From Girardinichthys multiradiatus (lineage: Eukaryota; Chordata; Actinopteri; Cyprinodontiformes; Goodeidae), in NCBI RefSeq assembly GCF_021462225.1, contig NC_061801.1, forward strand, positions 7,188,125-7,252,124: 64,000 nt of DNA, read 5' to 3'. The position numbers were made by a program, and so were the translations under genes. Under the pieces are notes generated by a model. The model did not search any database. It saw only the letters and a list, made by a program, of their open reading frames with translations, and had not been told where the DNA came from. Positions within the stretch are counted from its first letter, which is position 1. Each line of letters starts with the position of its first letter. Below are positions 46,110-58,329 of this stretch, in pieces.

Positions 46110-46840
46110 GATGGAGTAGGACCTATATTTATTTTGCCACCACACAGAGAGCAGGATGGTAGAAAAATCTCCAAAGCTGTTGGAGAACCCCTGGAAAGAG
46201 GGTCATCTTGGGGTCACCAAGTCTCTATAGCAACCATAAGACTCTATCCACATGCAAACCGGTTGTTTGGGAGTGATGCAAGAAAAAAAAAGCATTTTTC
46301 TGTCCCACCATCACAAACATAAATGTGGGGTTTGCTAAATTCTACTGGGACATGAACTGGAACCGTGAGCTTTGGTCAGATAAGACTTGGATTGAGATTT
46401 TCAGCAACAAGCACGTTAGGTGAGTTTGGTGTCAAACAGGATAAATATGTGGAAAAAAACCTTATGACCACTGTTAAACATGGCTGACGAACTGTATGCT
46501 GTGGGCCTGTTTTTCTTCCTATGACCTTGGACAACTTGTTAGATTGCATGCCTTTATGAACTGTTTGAAATAGCAGAGTTTACAAATCTGATGAACGGGG
46601 TCTTTTTTTCAGTACAATGGTCCAAAACATTTGGGTAAATCAAGACAGAAACGGTTCACTAGACACAAAATCAGCCTTCTACTATGATCACCTCAGCACC
46701 CAGATCTAAAAAAGGAAACCTGTGAGATGAGCGGAAGAAAGGAACCAGAACTTTGGACCATCTAGAAACTTTCAAAATCCCCTTCTCTGTCTGTTCCAAC
46801 CTTGTGAAATGTTGAAGGAGAAGACTACGTGGTGTCTTAA
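46110..46840 (+). pseudogene. Decayed Tc1-like transposase
   Basis: Pieces in changing frames follow a Tc1 transposase: 'gagctttggtcagataagac' near 46368 matches the first catalytic Asp region, and 'cttatgaccactgttaaaca' near 46463 the conserved histidine-glycine region. No intact ends. Confidence 0.6.
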
Positions 46841-47389
46841 TGGCAGAATGGAGGTGGTGACAGTATTGACAGCAGAGATATAAATATACTCTAATTAAAG
46901 GTTATATTTTTCAAAAGATTTCTATAAAAGATGAACTCATTTTAAGGCTTTTTACACATCTTTATCAGGCCAGTTCTAAAAGGGAAACAACAGGGGAACC
47001 TTTCATACCAAACTAATGTTTTATGTAGTGGATCAACATATCTAGCCTTTGCGGAGTCCTTTGTGAATTTGTTTAGTGACATTTGGAGCTTTAAACACAC
47101 TGTTGATTATTTCTTTAAGAACTAACGTCCATTTTAGCAGCACTTTAACTGCTCATGAAATGTGAAGCAAACCTAAAGCTCTAAAAGGTTATCTGGTTCT
47201 GTTTGGAAAAAGCAGAGTGTGTCATGTGGTCAACAGGTGGCATAGTAGGTTACATTATGTCTGGCCTCAATGAGGCCTGTAAGTACACACTTTAAAAATG
47301 TAAAAGCTGTTTTACAGTTCCATTTATTGCATGTAGTTCCTATTTTTTTTCTGAGGTGATACAGAAACCTTTTTTCGAATCAATTTAAG
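46841..47389. other. No recognised gene or element
   Basis: Nothing identified. Confidence 0.5.
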
Positions 47390-48140
47390 TGAAATGCCAA
47401 CTTTTTCATAATCTTGTTCCATCCTCCAAACCTTAATGTATTTTTTTAGGATTTTATGTGATAGACAAAAGGAGGGTGTAGTTATGAAGAGAAATATTAA
47501 TGATAGAAGGTTTTCAAAATATTTTAGAGATTAAACTGGAACGTGTGGCAACACTATGTAGTACCACTTTCTGCTCTAATTACAGCTGCAAGCCTTGTAG
47601 TGTATGTCTGTATCAGCTCTGCATATCAAGAGATTAAAATTTCTTGAAAATTGCTCCAGCTCAGACCAGATGGAGAGAATCTGTGAATAATCAATTTTTA
47701 TGTCTCACTGCAGATTCTAAGTTTGATTTAGCTCTGGACTTTGACTGGGCCATTCTAACACATGATTATCCTTTGACTTAAACTATTTCATTGTAGTTCT
47801 GACTGTAAGTTTAGGATCATTGTCCTGCTGGAAGCTGAATCCCAAGTCTTTGTCTCAAGTATTAGCATCTCGTCCAGGATAACCCTGTGTTTGGCTCCAT
47901 CAATCTTCCTGTCAACTCGGACCAGCACCCTGTCCCTGCTGAAGAAAAGCATCCCATACATGGCTTGTGACAAATCACAAAAAGGACATCTGAGGACTGA
48001 ATTTTAACAGTTCTACAACATTTTCTTCTTGCCACTCTTTCATAAGGACCAGATTTGTTCAGTTCACGACTGATTTGTTATCCAGATTCTTCCACCTGAG
48101 CTGCGGATATCTGTAGCTCCTTGCATTAACAGGGTAAATA
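47390..48140 (-). pseudogene. Decayed Tc1 relic, family B type
   Basis: The minus strand reads through a Tc1 terminal region and the N-terminal half of a transposase. The segments 'ggatcattgtcctgctggaa' and 'gaagaaaagcatccc' are typical. It has the opposite order to the relic in polm intron 1. Confidence 0.7.
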
Positions 48141-49320
48141 ACGTACACTCAGGGGGACTATTTAGTAATTACATCATTTCAGAAGACAGTTGGATTGGGT
48201 TTAATTTAAGAGTATAAGAATACAAATGTAAGCCATATTTTTCAGATACTTATTTTTAAAATAATTTGAAAATCATATCTCATTTGCCTTCCACTTCTCC
48301 ATTATGCCCTAATTTCTGTTTGTCTATTACATAAAAGTCGTTCTATCAACCCTGCCATATAGGAACTGATATTAAACTCTACTCTTCCTGTTGAACAAAT
48401 TTTCAGGGTTTAGATTATCTTTAATTAGTGAATGTTCCCAAATTAACCATATTAGTTCAGTTCTTACCTGAACATTGCTGTAATACTGATACATATTTAA
48501 AGGACATAATCAGTCAATAAGAACTTCTAACTTGAGTTAGGATCCTGAAATATTTCCATCCTGCAGGTTTCATGCAGCAGACTGTCAGTTCCTTAGTTTC
48601 CTGAGTGTTTTTTGGTGTGTGAACTAGCAGGCGTTTCCTTCTGCTCTTCCTAACAGCCTCATTATCCTCTAAATACCAGTTTGACATCAAAGGCAGCGTC
48701 ACTACTCACACCTCCATCTCCTCTCAGTCCACACACTTCTTTATGTATTGACCGTTCTGCAATAATGTGCAAAAGCAGGTTTAGTTTCCCTCTGCAGCGG
48801 TAAGAAAGGTGACCTTGGTTGTGGATGCATGAAAGAGTAGTTGCAGGGAGGAAGCCGCTACATCGGAAGAAGGGTTTTATTTGATGTTGTTCCTGGATCA
48901 GCATTAACACGTGACTGTTTTGACACTGAATTTGTGAAGCAAAAGGTGACGGTCCGTCTCTCTGTGATGCCAAGCAGAAGCAATTAGTGTAAATGTAAGT
49001 TACTTTTACATCAGGATTGTAACTAATTACAGGTGAAATGCCATTGTTTTTTCATGTAGTCTATCATTTTTCTCGTCTTCCAATGCAGAAAATATTTCCA
49101 ATATTCTGTCTTTACAGACAGTAAATAACGACATAACTTGGGGAGGCAAATAATAACAATCTTTAGGGATCTGCTTTTGTTTTAAAGTCATTTAAAGTTT
49201 TGCTGATGTGACTGAACAAATTTGCATTAGAAAAATGTTTTTCACAAGCCTCATATGATAGAAATCTTTTTCTATGTTCAATTTGTTACACTAACAGAAA
49301 ATCTAACAGGAAAAATCACT
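48141..49320. other. No recognised gene or element
   Basis: Unique-looking sequence; minus-strand open frames at 48514-48702 and 48662-48973 are not recognised. Confidence 0.5.
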
Positions 49321-49329
49321 AATTTAAAA

Positions 49330-49566
49330 CTCCACTCCACTGGACACAACCCTGAGCATCCTCGTCATGAGACTGTCCTACAACAACAGAGTCTCTTCAG
49401 TCAGAGGCTTCTTCAGATCTGCTGTAAAACAGAGCGCTACAGGAGATCCTTCCTGCCCACAACCATCAGCATCTACGACTGTTTGAAGAATCCTGTATAA
49501 TATGAGCTACAACAACATTTTATTTCCCTTCGGGATTAATAAAGTATTTTTGAATTGAATTGAATT
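49330..49566 (+). mobile_element. LINE 3' end with (TTGAA)n tail
   Basis: A 5'-truncated copy. The reading frame ends '..KTERYRRSFLPTTISIYD', the C-terminus of a fish LINE ORF2, followed by 'cccttcgggattaataaag' and a ttgaattgaattg tail. Confidence 0.8.
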
Positions 49567-49567
49567 G

Positions 49568-50252
49568 TAAAAAAGTATTTGCACCCTTACAGATTTCTTC
49601 TCTTTTTGCTTTTTTGTCCTTCTTAATGAAGAAACCCAAACCAATCTGCCCATCTGTGAAAATATAATATATATATATAATATATAATATAATTAAATAA
49701 TGAATGAACTGTGATTGACCACATTTTTTGTTTCAGATTTACACACCCAGGCCTGACCACTGCTAGATCTGTTGAATCAAAAAATCCTTTGAACAGAAAC
49801 TGTTTGACAATATGAAATAGGCTAAATGATTTCAAAAAGCGACACATAATTATTTCCAATCAGTCCTTAAATTTTTCTGCAGATTGGGCTTTTAGCCTAC
49901 TTCATGTTGTCAAACAGGTTCTATTAAAGTGATTTCTTGATTCTACAAGTCTGGGAACAACCAGGCCTGGGTGTAGAAAGTAATATGAAACCAATAAAAT
50001 GTGGTTAAGTTACAGCATGTGGCGTGGCAGCAGAGTGGGTTCCCCACATACAGAGGCTATTTGTCCTTGATGAATCCATCTGGGGTTTGATGCTTCACCT
50101 CAGGACCTTTGCTATACATCTTTGCTTCTTCTCTCGCTCCTTATTTCCTGTCTGATAATTGTGAATAAAAGCCACTAGTGTCACAAAATCGAAACAATGT
50201 GGTAAATTACAGTTATTTTCATCATTTAACAAGGGAGGCAATTACTTTTACG
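49568..50252. mobile_element. Tc1-derived MITE, palindromic, with a SINE inside
   Basis: Inverted ends 'aaaagtatttgcacccttac' and (complement) 'taaaagtaattgcctccctt' match the Tc1 family in polm intron 6. Inner blocks 49727-49860 and 49880-49985 are also inverted copies of each other. No transposase. An AT-rich run lies at 49661-49692. Confidence 0.75.
50016..50196 (+). mobile_element. tRNA-derived SINE with target duplication
   Basis: Head 'catgtggcgtggcagcagag' (tRNA A-box-like), body ending 'gaataaaagccactagtg'. Flanked by atgtggttaagttacag (49999-50015) and atgtggtaaattacag (50197-50212). Inserted in the MITE. Confidence 0.8.
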
Positions 50253-50539
50253 CTTAACCTGTTTGGATTGCCTTTTTCACTTCAACAACTCATCATCTGC
50301 AAAATACTTTTGTAATTGACTCTGGCTATCTCTTCTTAAGTCAACTCTAGTTATGAACAAACAGTTCACTACAAAAATCATCCTAGTGCTGCTTCTTAGA
50401 AAACAAATCTACTATATTCTAAAAAAAAAAAAAAAAAAATACTTCAATGGTCAGCAGACTAGTTGTTTTATACAAATCTGATTAAAACATCACCTGTATT
50501 ACGTCTGTAATCAAGGATTATTTAAATCAAGTGACTGTA

Positions 50540-50960
50540 TTCGGGCTTGCGTTGTCTCTATCTGCTGGAATATTTTGAGGTGTTCCACAGCCAGTCAACA
50601 GTCCTGCAATCATTGGCTGATATTCAAATGTCCCAATCTTCCCCCGGAGCTGCTGTCCCTCATCTGATGAGCAGTGCCTGCTCATCCACTGGGACCAGTC
50701 CCACTGGCCCCATCAAAGCCCAGGGAGCCTTTGATGAGGTTGATAGGGATCAATGAGACAAGGGAAGAGGTCTTAACTGACTGTGTTACAGACGGGGCGG
50801 GCAACTGCTGGAGACTGCCGGCAATGGAGATCAATGATTATTAGGCGCCATCACCGCCTTGATCTGCATAGAGGAATCCATTCAGCATCAAAGGGCCATC
50901 TTCTGAGGTGTTTAGCAGATCCTACATATCTGTGTCAAAGGCCACATCTTGGGCTTTTTT
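50540..50960. promoter_or_regulatory. Candidate enhancer with three TCF/LEF-like sites
   Basis: Unique, GC-richer island in AT-rich surroundings. CATCAAAG (50711-50718) and its inverse CTTTGATG (50729-50736) form a spaced palindrome; a third CATCAAAG is at 50886-50893. A homeodomain-like 'atgattattagg' is near 50835. No coding frame or repeat. Regulatory role is inferred. Confidence 0.35.
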
Positions 50961-52735
50961 CCCATTTGCTCTGTTTATTCTAAACAATTCATGCAAAGAA
51001 GACCAACACTATGAATAAATTAGTCCTAGGAGTGTAAACAAAAGGTACTGTTTCCCCACCAACAGAGAGAGGAGATGTTAAATAATCTTTTAACACTAAA
51101 TGTGGAATAATAAGCTGCTGAGCAAACTCCAAAACTAGAATTAGAACTAGAATAACCTCAGAACTGTGGCTAGTTTGATCAGTAGACTGAGGATCAGGCT
51201 ATCATTATGGTCCGTCTGGCCGATGATCAGTCAACATGCAGACCATGGACAACTATAATGCCTGTGGCTGGATCAAAGTCAGACAAAGCAAAGGACAACA
51301 TGGATCACAATCCTGAAATGCTCTGTTAAAAAGAAAGAATTTTAGAACTTTTGAATTGAAACTCTGGGAAAGTCTATGCTTACATACATTAGTTTGCAAC
51401 AATACAGATGAACATCTCTGTTCATTTTTAATGCAATTTTTTGTTTATGTATAGTCATAGTCTAATGACTAGAATGCCATTTCGTTTCTGTTACATATTT
51501 GTCATCTGTAGTGTTTTTAGGTTTTACTTAAATCATACAACATTGTATTTAACTTCTGACTAAGTTATGAAGTAATCATTTTTTAAGCTGTCTTACATTT
51601 CTTTACACTGAGGTGCTACATTTTGCAATACACAGGCAAACTTACTGTTACTTGAATTTGGCTGTTTATATCAGTAGTCTCCCCTTTTTTAAATATCTAA
51701 AATAATGTCTGTCTTTTCCACCATGGTTCTGTGAGTTTAAAATTCATTTTCATCTCATTTTGGTTTGGAAAGGAAGACAAATGCTGAAAAAATATTTCTT
51801 CAACTAAATTAGCACTAATGTGTATCAGCAGAGTCCAGACTGCTTTATACAGGAACAAAACATAGCATTTCTTTAATGTGATGTTTCAAGGCATAAGATG
51901 TAAAAAAGGGAAAATAATGAACAACAGCCTTGCGAATGAGTGATGGTTTTAGTGTATAGTTTTCACACTTCTTTATTTATTTGAAGCTTTTACATGATTA
52001 AAAATACCATTTTTTACTGTACATTGTTGTTGTTTTTTTAGCCATCCCATTTGATTAGAATAAATAAATTATGGATCCTCCAGATTCTTTGATGCCCTCA
52101 TTGAATCAACCAATAAAAACACAGTAAAATGCAATAATTGCACAGTTTATCATCTTTAAATCAACATTATAAAAGATATGGAGATTTTTATTAAAGATAA
52201 ATTCAACTGCATCAAAAACTGTAGTTTGGGCTGATTAAGCAAAATGCATTATCCTGATTAGGAAACACCAGTAAATTACTACCAACATTTAAAAGGTTGA
52301 GGTAGTTGAGGTTTGAGATGAGAACGAAATGAGAAAGGTTAGACTGTTGGATTGTTTGGATCTAAAGGAAATAAGATAATAAGGAAATTTTAAATGAAAT
52401 CCACTCACCTATGCAATAAGACAGAAATTAATGTTTTTATTGGGAAATTAGCAAAAAAAAAAGAAAAACGTATTTACTTTTGAACTGTTCTAAGTCTACA
52501 GTTGAACAAGCTATTAAATAGCTGGTTCATCTTGATACTGATTCGTTTTCAAATGACAACAGCTGCCTCCTTGGTTTTACAAAAAAATTGTCCTCAAACC
52601 TTTTTTGTCACAAATAATATCCGTTTCTAAAAGGAAACTATTTGTTGTGAAAGCTTGAAATTTGTATTGAGTGGGATGAACTGAACTCAGAGCTGAAAGC
52701 TACTGACTTTAAAGCCTTTTCACCCTTTAAATTGT
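50961..52735. other. No recognised gene or element
   Basis: AT-rich, low in repeats I can name. Confidence 0.5.
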
Positions 52736-52739
52736 GTCA

Positions 52740-53110
52740 GAGGACAAGGACGAGCTCAAGTGAGATTAGGGTAGCTCAGTTTGGGGAATCACATAAAGTC
52801 ATGAGGGACTCAGAAACTCCAATCTGGTTGGACACGCATCTCCCTCCCAGGTGGGGGAGGATGGGCTGAGACTGGGGAAAGGGAGGGGAGGTTGAGGTGC
52901 GTTTGTGTCCATAACAGAGCAGCAAACAGGCCCATTAGAGATTAAAGCGTCTGAATGGAGCCAATCAAAGAGGGGCCCTGCAGGGGATCTGTTACCCCAC
53001 AGACAGCAGCAGCCTGTGATTGGGGCCGAAGAAGGACCAATCTCCCCCATGTCATGGATAAGACGCGTTAATACACACACACACTCTTACTTACAATCTG
53101 TTTCCATTCA
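52740..53110. promoter_or_regulatory. Candidate conserved non-coding element
   Basis: GC-richer unique stretch with purine-rich 'gggaaagggaggggagg' near 52875, 'gattaaagcgtctgaatgg' near 52940 and 'ccaatcaaag' near 52962 (CCAAT plus TCF/LEF-like). Ends near a short (CA)n. Frames on both strands are open for 75-93 codons but unrecognised. Confidence 0.3.
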
Positions 53111-53599
53111 GAGAAGAATTGTAGCCATTTAACAGACTTCATGTTTCATGTTTGAGGACGAGGCAACATGTGAGCAAAGAGAGCTTTGCCTTTTTGCTGT
53201 TTTGGAATTTTATAGTTATTGTTATTTTGTAAGCAGATTTTTCAAGTAAAGGTAGCTGTCTGGATGTTCCATACTGAGCATGCAACAATTTGTGTCCGCC
53301 GTAGGAGCCTTTGTTTAAAAACTTTTAGTTCAAAGTAATTTTCTATTATCTGCTAATAGTATTTTATCAGGAGGTGAAGTTGCAGTTATGTGACTCTGTT
53401 AAGTAGTCAGCAAGAGGTCACTTAAGCCCCTTTCAGATCATCCCCTTTATGCCTCACGATCAGCTGAAAGGTCCCCAAAACAAATGGAGGGTTGAGGTCG
53501 ACCCACCAATATTACACACAAGGAGTTTTCTTTCATCTAAATCACTGAATCTATTTTGGGCAGCCAATAATGTGACAGTGACAACGAGCTCAGTATCTC
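53111..53599. other. No recognised gene or element
   Basis: Nothing identified. Confidence 0.5.
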
Positions 53600-54720
53600 A
53601 CAGAGGTGAGTCATTTTTGTAAATACTTTATTATATCTTGTTATGAGACAACACTGAAGATATGACACTTTGATGTCGTAATGTAATGTAGTCAGTGTAC
53701 AGCTTGTATAACAGCGTACATTTGCTGCCCCCTCAAAATAACTTAACACACAGCCATTACTTTCTAAACCGCTGACAACAAAAGTGAGTACACCCCTAAG
53801 TAAAACTGTCCAAATTGTGCCCAAAGTGTCAATATTTTGTGTAGCCACCATTATTTTCCAGCACTGCCTTAACTCTCTTGGGCATGTAGTTCACTGGAGC
53901 TTCACAGGTTGCCACTGGAATCATCTTCCACTGGTGGTGGTTAGAGACCTTGAGCTCCTCCAACTTCCGTTTGAGGATGACCTACAGATTCTCAATAGGG
54001 TTTAGTTCTGGAGACATTCTTGGCCAGTCCAGCACCTTTATCCTCAGTTTCTTTAGCAAGGCAATAGTCGTCTTGGAGGTGTGTTGGAGGGTCGGTATCA
54101 TGCTGGAGTACTGTGGGAGGGATTCCAACATGAGTTTCCAAAGGGAGAGGATTATGGTGTCATTGTACAGGTTGGCATTCATGGTTGCCTCAATGAACTG
54201 TAGCTCCCCACAGCTGGCAGCATTCATGCAGTCCCAAACAATGACACTCCCAACCCCATGTTTTACTGTAGACAAGACACACCACAGGACATGATTCTAG
54301 TAATCTATGTCTTTAGTCTGCTTGTCTTAACCGAACTGCAGGCTTTCTTGTCCATCATCTTTAAAAGAGGCTTTCTTCAGGGCAGACAGCTATGCAGGCC
54401 AATTTAAAGCAGTGTGTGGTGTATGGTCTGAGCACGGACAGGCTGACCCTCCGCTTCTTCAACCTCTGCAGCAACTGGCAGCACTCATACGTCTATTTTT
54501 AAAAGGTAACCTCTGGACATGAAGCTGAGCTCGGGAACTCAATTTCTTTGGTAAACCATGGTGAGGCCTGTTTTGAATGGAACCTATCCTGTTAAACCGC
54601 TGTATGATCTTGGCCACCGTGCTGCAGCTCAGTTTCAGTTAGCCAGATCCCATTTTTTCAACAGATGATCTGAAAATACACATGGCCTGTGATTTTTGAG
54701 GACTGACTTGAATTCAAAGG
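53600..54720 (-). pseudogene. Decayed Tc1 element ('gtgagtacaccccta' type)
   Basis: Minus-strand C-terminal frame 54275-53982 carries 'VKHGVGSVIVWDCM' and 'VLDWPRMSPELNPIENL', including the box with the catalytic Glu. Left terminal region includes 'aaagtgagtacacccctaag' near 53780. N-terminal half (54300-54720) is in other frames. Not functional. Confidence 0.8.
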
Positions 54721-54724
54721 ACAA

Positions 54725-55090
54725 AGTGATTGGTACTGGGGGATTCATGCTTGCAGGACTATGATCTGAAAGGGGCTTTAGTTATTTGTGTCACTGGTGG
54801 TGGCAGTGCAATAGTCTGGGGCTTCTTTGCATCATCAGGAACTGGACAACCTTTACTCTGTACAGAACATCTTGAGGAGATGCAAAGCTGCAAGTCCACC
54901 TATGAACACAAAATTAAGGTTTTGGAGTGGACTAGACAAAGTCTGGACTCAATTGTCTTTTTTACATTAAGACCCAGTCTGAACTTAATTTATGTTAAGG
55001 CACGGTACAAAGTGGTGAACAGGCGAGCTGCCCCACCTGAAATCAGGCATCAGATGTTAGTCTCCAAGAAGATGGCCCTTTAAATTGGTC
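54725..55090 (+). pseudogene. Second Tc1-like relic, opposite orientation
   Basis: Plus-strand frame with 'VTGGGSAIVWGFFASSG' and 'KIKVLEWTRQSLDS', the middle of a Tc1 transposase with a deletion between. Follows directly on the previous relic. Confidence 0.7.
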
Positions 55091-55291
55091 ACTTAAGGAA
55101 TAGAAAAATGAGTGTAGTTGGGTTCAAGTTATCAAAACTGGTCCAAGTTTAGATTGTTAGGGTATTTGCCATTCTTGTCATTTATCTGACTTTTTGAGGA
55201 AAATGGTAACATTTCTGCCTCTGTGTTTTCAAGAAAACTCAGGCATCACAAATATAAAAAAATCCAGATATTTAAAAACTCTTGGGTCACA

Positions 55292-55465
55292 GCTTGTGGC
55301 GCAGCGGTAGAGTATGCAACTCATGTATGTAGGTCATACTCCGTGATGCAGCTGTCCCAGATTCAGGTGACGTTTGCTGCACGTTTTTCCCCTCTCTCCA
55401 CCCCAGTTCCTGTCTGCCTACTTAAAGAAAAAAAACTATAAATAATGGCCTCTAATGCTGTGAAA
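55292..55465 (+). mobile_element. tRNA-derived SINE
   Basis: Head 'cttgtggcgcagcggtagag' is A-box-like; body 'gtttgctgcacgtttttccc' and an A-rich end with 'ataatggcctctaatg'. Same family as the SINE at 50016. Confidence 0.75.
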
Positions 55466-56059
55466 CAAACCATAAAAAATCTCTGAGTCCTGCCTTTGTG
55501 CAAAACAGCATAAATATCACTAAAGTATATTTAGGGGTAATGTAGCAGTTTCTTATTACCAGATTAGTCAGGTTTTCACAGACCCTTTGTTAAGTTTATA
55601 AACAGCAAAAAGACCTGACAATCGTCTCTTATGCCACTCGTCTCCTGTCCTCTCATCTGTCTCTGCAATCCTTACATCAAAGAGCGGGAACACCGCATGT
55701 CACAGATCAGGACGGGAAGGAGGAGGAGGAGGAGGGGCAGGCTGAGGCTGCTCCTCAGACATCCGCCCCATCATACATCATCATCATACAGACAGACAGA
55801 CAAACTGAGAGGGATGCAGCGGTGGAGGTGACAGAGAGAAAACAGCAGTCCTTTGAACTCTAAACTGTACCAATCAACAGTCTGCTGTTTCTTCTGTCTT
55901 GTAATTTCAAGTTAACAGTGAGGGTAAGCTCTGACAGAACCACACAGCCAAGGGATTACTATGGGAAACCTTTGTCAAGCTCCACAATTATAGATTTACA
56001 TTCATGAATGCATCCTGTAAGCCACTTTGGGCTCTGAGGCATCTAGGATGGCCCCTCAC
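55466..56059. other. GA-rich tract and (CAGA)n; otherwise unassigned
   Basis: A purine-rich 'gggaaggaggaggagg' run near 55713 and a short cagacagacaga tract near 55790. No gene recognised. Confidence 0.5.
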
Positions 56060-56250
56060 CCAATAACCAGAAGGATAATGTTGTATGTTATTAGCTCCAA
56101 GTCCAAAAGCTTGGATCTGTGATGGTATGGGGTTTGGAGAAAACATGGCCACTTTAGTGCAGAAAAGCACACATTGGTGTCATATACACTGGAACACTGA
56201 TACACAAATAAGCAACAATTAGCATCACTTTTTATCTACACAGAAATCTT
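56060..56250 (+). pseudogene. Short Tc1-like fragment
   Basis: 'ggatctgtgatggtatgggg' near 56114 encodes the Ser-Val-Met-Val-Trp-Gly box of Tc1 transposases. The rest is decayed. Confidence 0.45.
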
Positions 56251-57000
56251 GAAAGACCAACATTCTGTTTTCATGTGTAAAACCACTCAACTGTTTCAAG
56301 GTGATGACTTTAGTAAACATGTCTGTCAAGAGACTTTTGTCAGATTCTGACATTGATTGTGAATCAGTTTTATGTCCCACTTTGTACATTAGTGAATGTC
56401 AGGCGGAGGGAGACTTTAAACTGGTCAACCTTATGTTTTTTTCTTGTTATAACTTAATGTCTTTTGTTTATACAGACCATAATAAATCACACTTCTACAG
56501 CCAGTTTTATAGGGCACTCTGGACACAGTACTCTAAATAATCTGTGGATCGGTTCCTTACCCCAGTCAAGCAGTTATAAGTTACAATATAAGTCGATTTT
56601 TAGTCAAATGGTCAAAATCAATACATAAACATAATTCGAGTAGTTCCAAATGGACAAAATAAAAGTCCTCAAATCAGTTTGTAATAATATTTTAACATTT
56701 TCTGCAATAGTATTACCATTACGTGCCACAAATGCCAATATGAATAAATAAATAAGCAAATAAATACCTAATACGCTAATTTTTTCATTATTTAAAATTT
56801 TAAGTGAAATATATGTATTTTGTTATTTGTTTGACTATTTCATGGTTTATTTTCTAGAGCAGGAAATATAAAATAATTTTAACTATTACTATGGCTTGTA
56901 AAATAGATTCTAACGTCGAATTGGTTAACATTCATGTCCACTTCATATCAATTATCTTGGACTGAGCAGTTTTAACCATGGTAACACTGTCGATGGATCA
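56251..57000. other. No recognised gene or element
   Basis: AT-rich, nothing identified. Confidence 0.5.
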
Positions 57001-57002
57001 AT

Positions 57003-57515
57003 AAGGGCGCATTCACACTGCTGGTCCAGTCCAGGGATCTGTCCAGGAATCAGTAAAAGGGAAAATATTAACATCTTCAGTTGTCTCGGTGTAGTATTGT
57101 GAGATTGAGAAGAGAAAAAGCATGAAGAACAAAGTGTGTCTCATCTGGTTTTCTGTTGCTATTTTGGTATTCAAATGTAGTTGTGGGCATGTCCCTCTTT
57201 ACTACTCCACTTAGACCCATGAGACATTCTCAAACTCTTTCAGTTTCAAGCTCTTTTGTTGGTCCTCTAGTTCTTCTTCTACTCAAATGCGCTGCTCTTA
57301 CATAACATCCCCCTGCTGACCCGGCATGCATTCACACTGCAAGCAAACTCCTCAACGGTTCGGATAAACCGTGCCGAGACCGCTGTAACCATGCTGGTTG
57401 GTTCTGTGGTCTGTTTCAGGGTCTGGGATGGGTAACATAGGTGGGATCTGCTCAAGAAACTGGACTCTGGCACGGTGCAAAGCATTCCAAAGCTTTGGTG
57501 TGAAAGCACTGTTAG
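57003..57515. mobile_element. Probable MITE with inverted ends
   Basis: Left end 'agggcgcattcacactg' and right end 'ggtgtgaaagcactgt' are imperfect inverted repeats; the interior has no long frame. Superfamily not fixed (hAT or Harbinger-like). Confidence 0.5.
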
Positions 57516-58329
57516 TTTATGATGTGTTGCAGTAACCCCAGAAAAAAAATACAAGGTGAAATAATCATTTTAAATATTTATATTATAATTAGATATTTGT
57601 TGAATTATTAATCTAATCCATTAAGTTTGTTTGTTGCATGTTTTAAATAAACAATGACTCATCAAAGTCTTAATTTACTAATAATTTTTATTAAATTGTG
57701 GCACTTGTGGTCTTCCACAGTTTTTAGACGGGATGTAACTTGGATAGGGATCGAACTTGTTTGTTTGATTGTCTCACTAAGGAGTTTGGATATTTTTGTA
57801 CCTGTTCCACCAAACCCAAACAGGACCTCTTAAAGAATCTCAACAAGTAAACAAGGCAGTCATTAGACAGAGATGTTCAGGTTTTCAGCAGTTGCGTGGT
57901 AACACTGATAGGTCTTTATTTTTGCTGTGACTTTCCACACAGCATTTTAATGCACTCATAAAATCTATATAAACATGTTTCATGCAGGTCAAATCACAGA
58001 AAGCTTGAACCCGTACTTATTCCTTTCAGTGGCAAAACAATTTTCTCCTGAATTTGATTTTTATGTTTGGCCAGAGCAGAAAAGCTCCTTTGACTGCTCA
58101 CATTTGATCAATACCCAATCTGGATGTTTAGATCTTTTGCTGCTCTTTCAAGCTCTCTGTATGACCGATGAAAAAGGAGTATGATCTTGAGAGAGATGTC
58201 TTAAAGTGTCAGATTTCAGTAAATCGTGTCTCAAGTCATTTGCTTCATAATAGAAACTACTCGCACTTGAAAGTTTACAAATTCTCAATCAAAATCCATA
58301 AATTAGGCAGTTAGAGGTGTTTATTAGGG
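57516..58329. other. No recognised gene or element
   Basis: Nothing identified. Confidence 0.5.

Noticed and set aside
50016..50090. Functional tRNA gene
   Set aside because: Only the SINE head resembles a tRNA; the cloverleaf is not complete and it has SINE body, tail and target duplication.
50547..50756. 69-codon frame in the TCF/LEF island
   Set aside because: No motif, no splice sites at fitting places; regulatory reading preferred.
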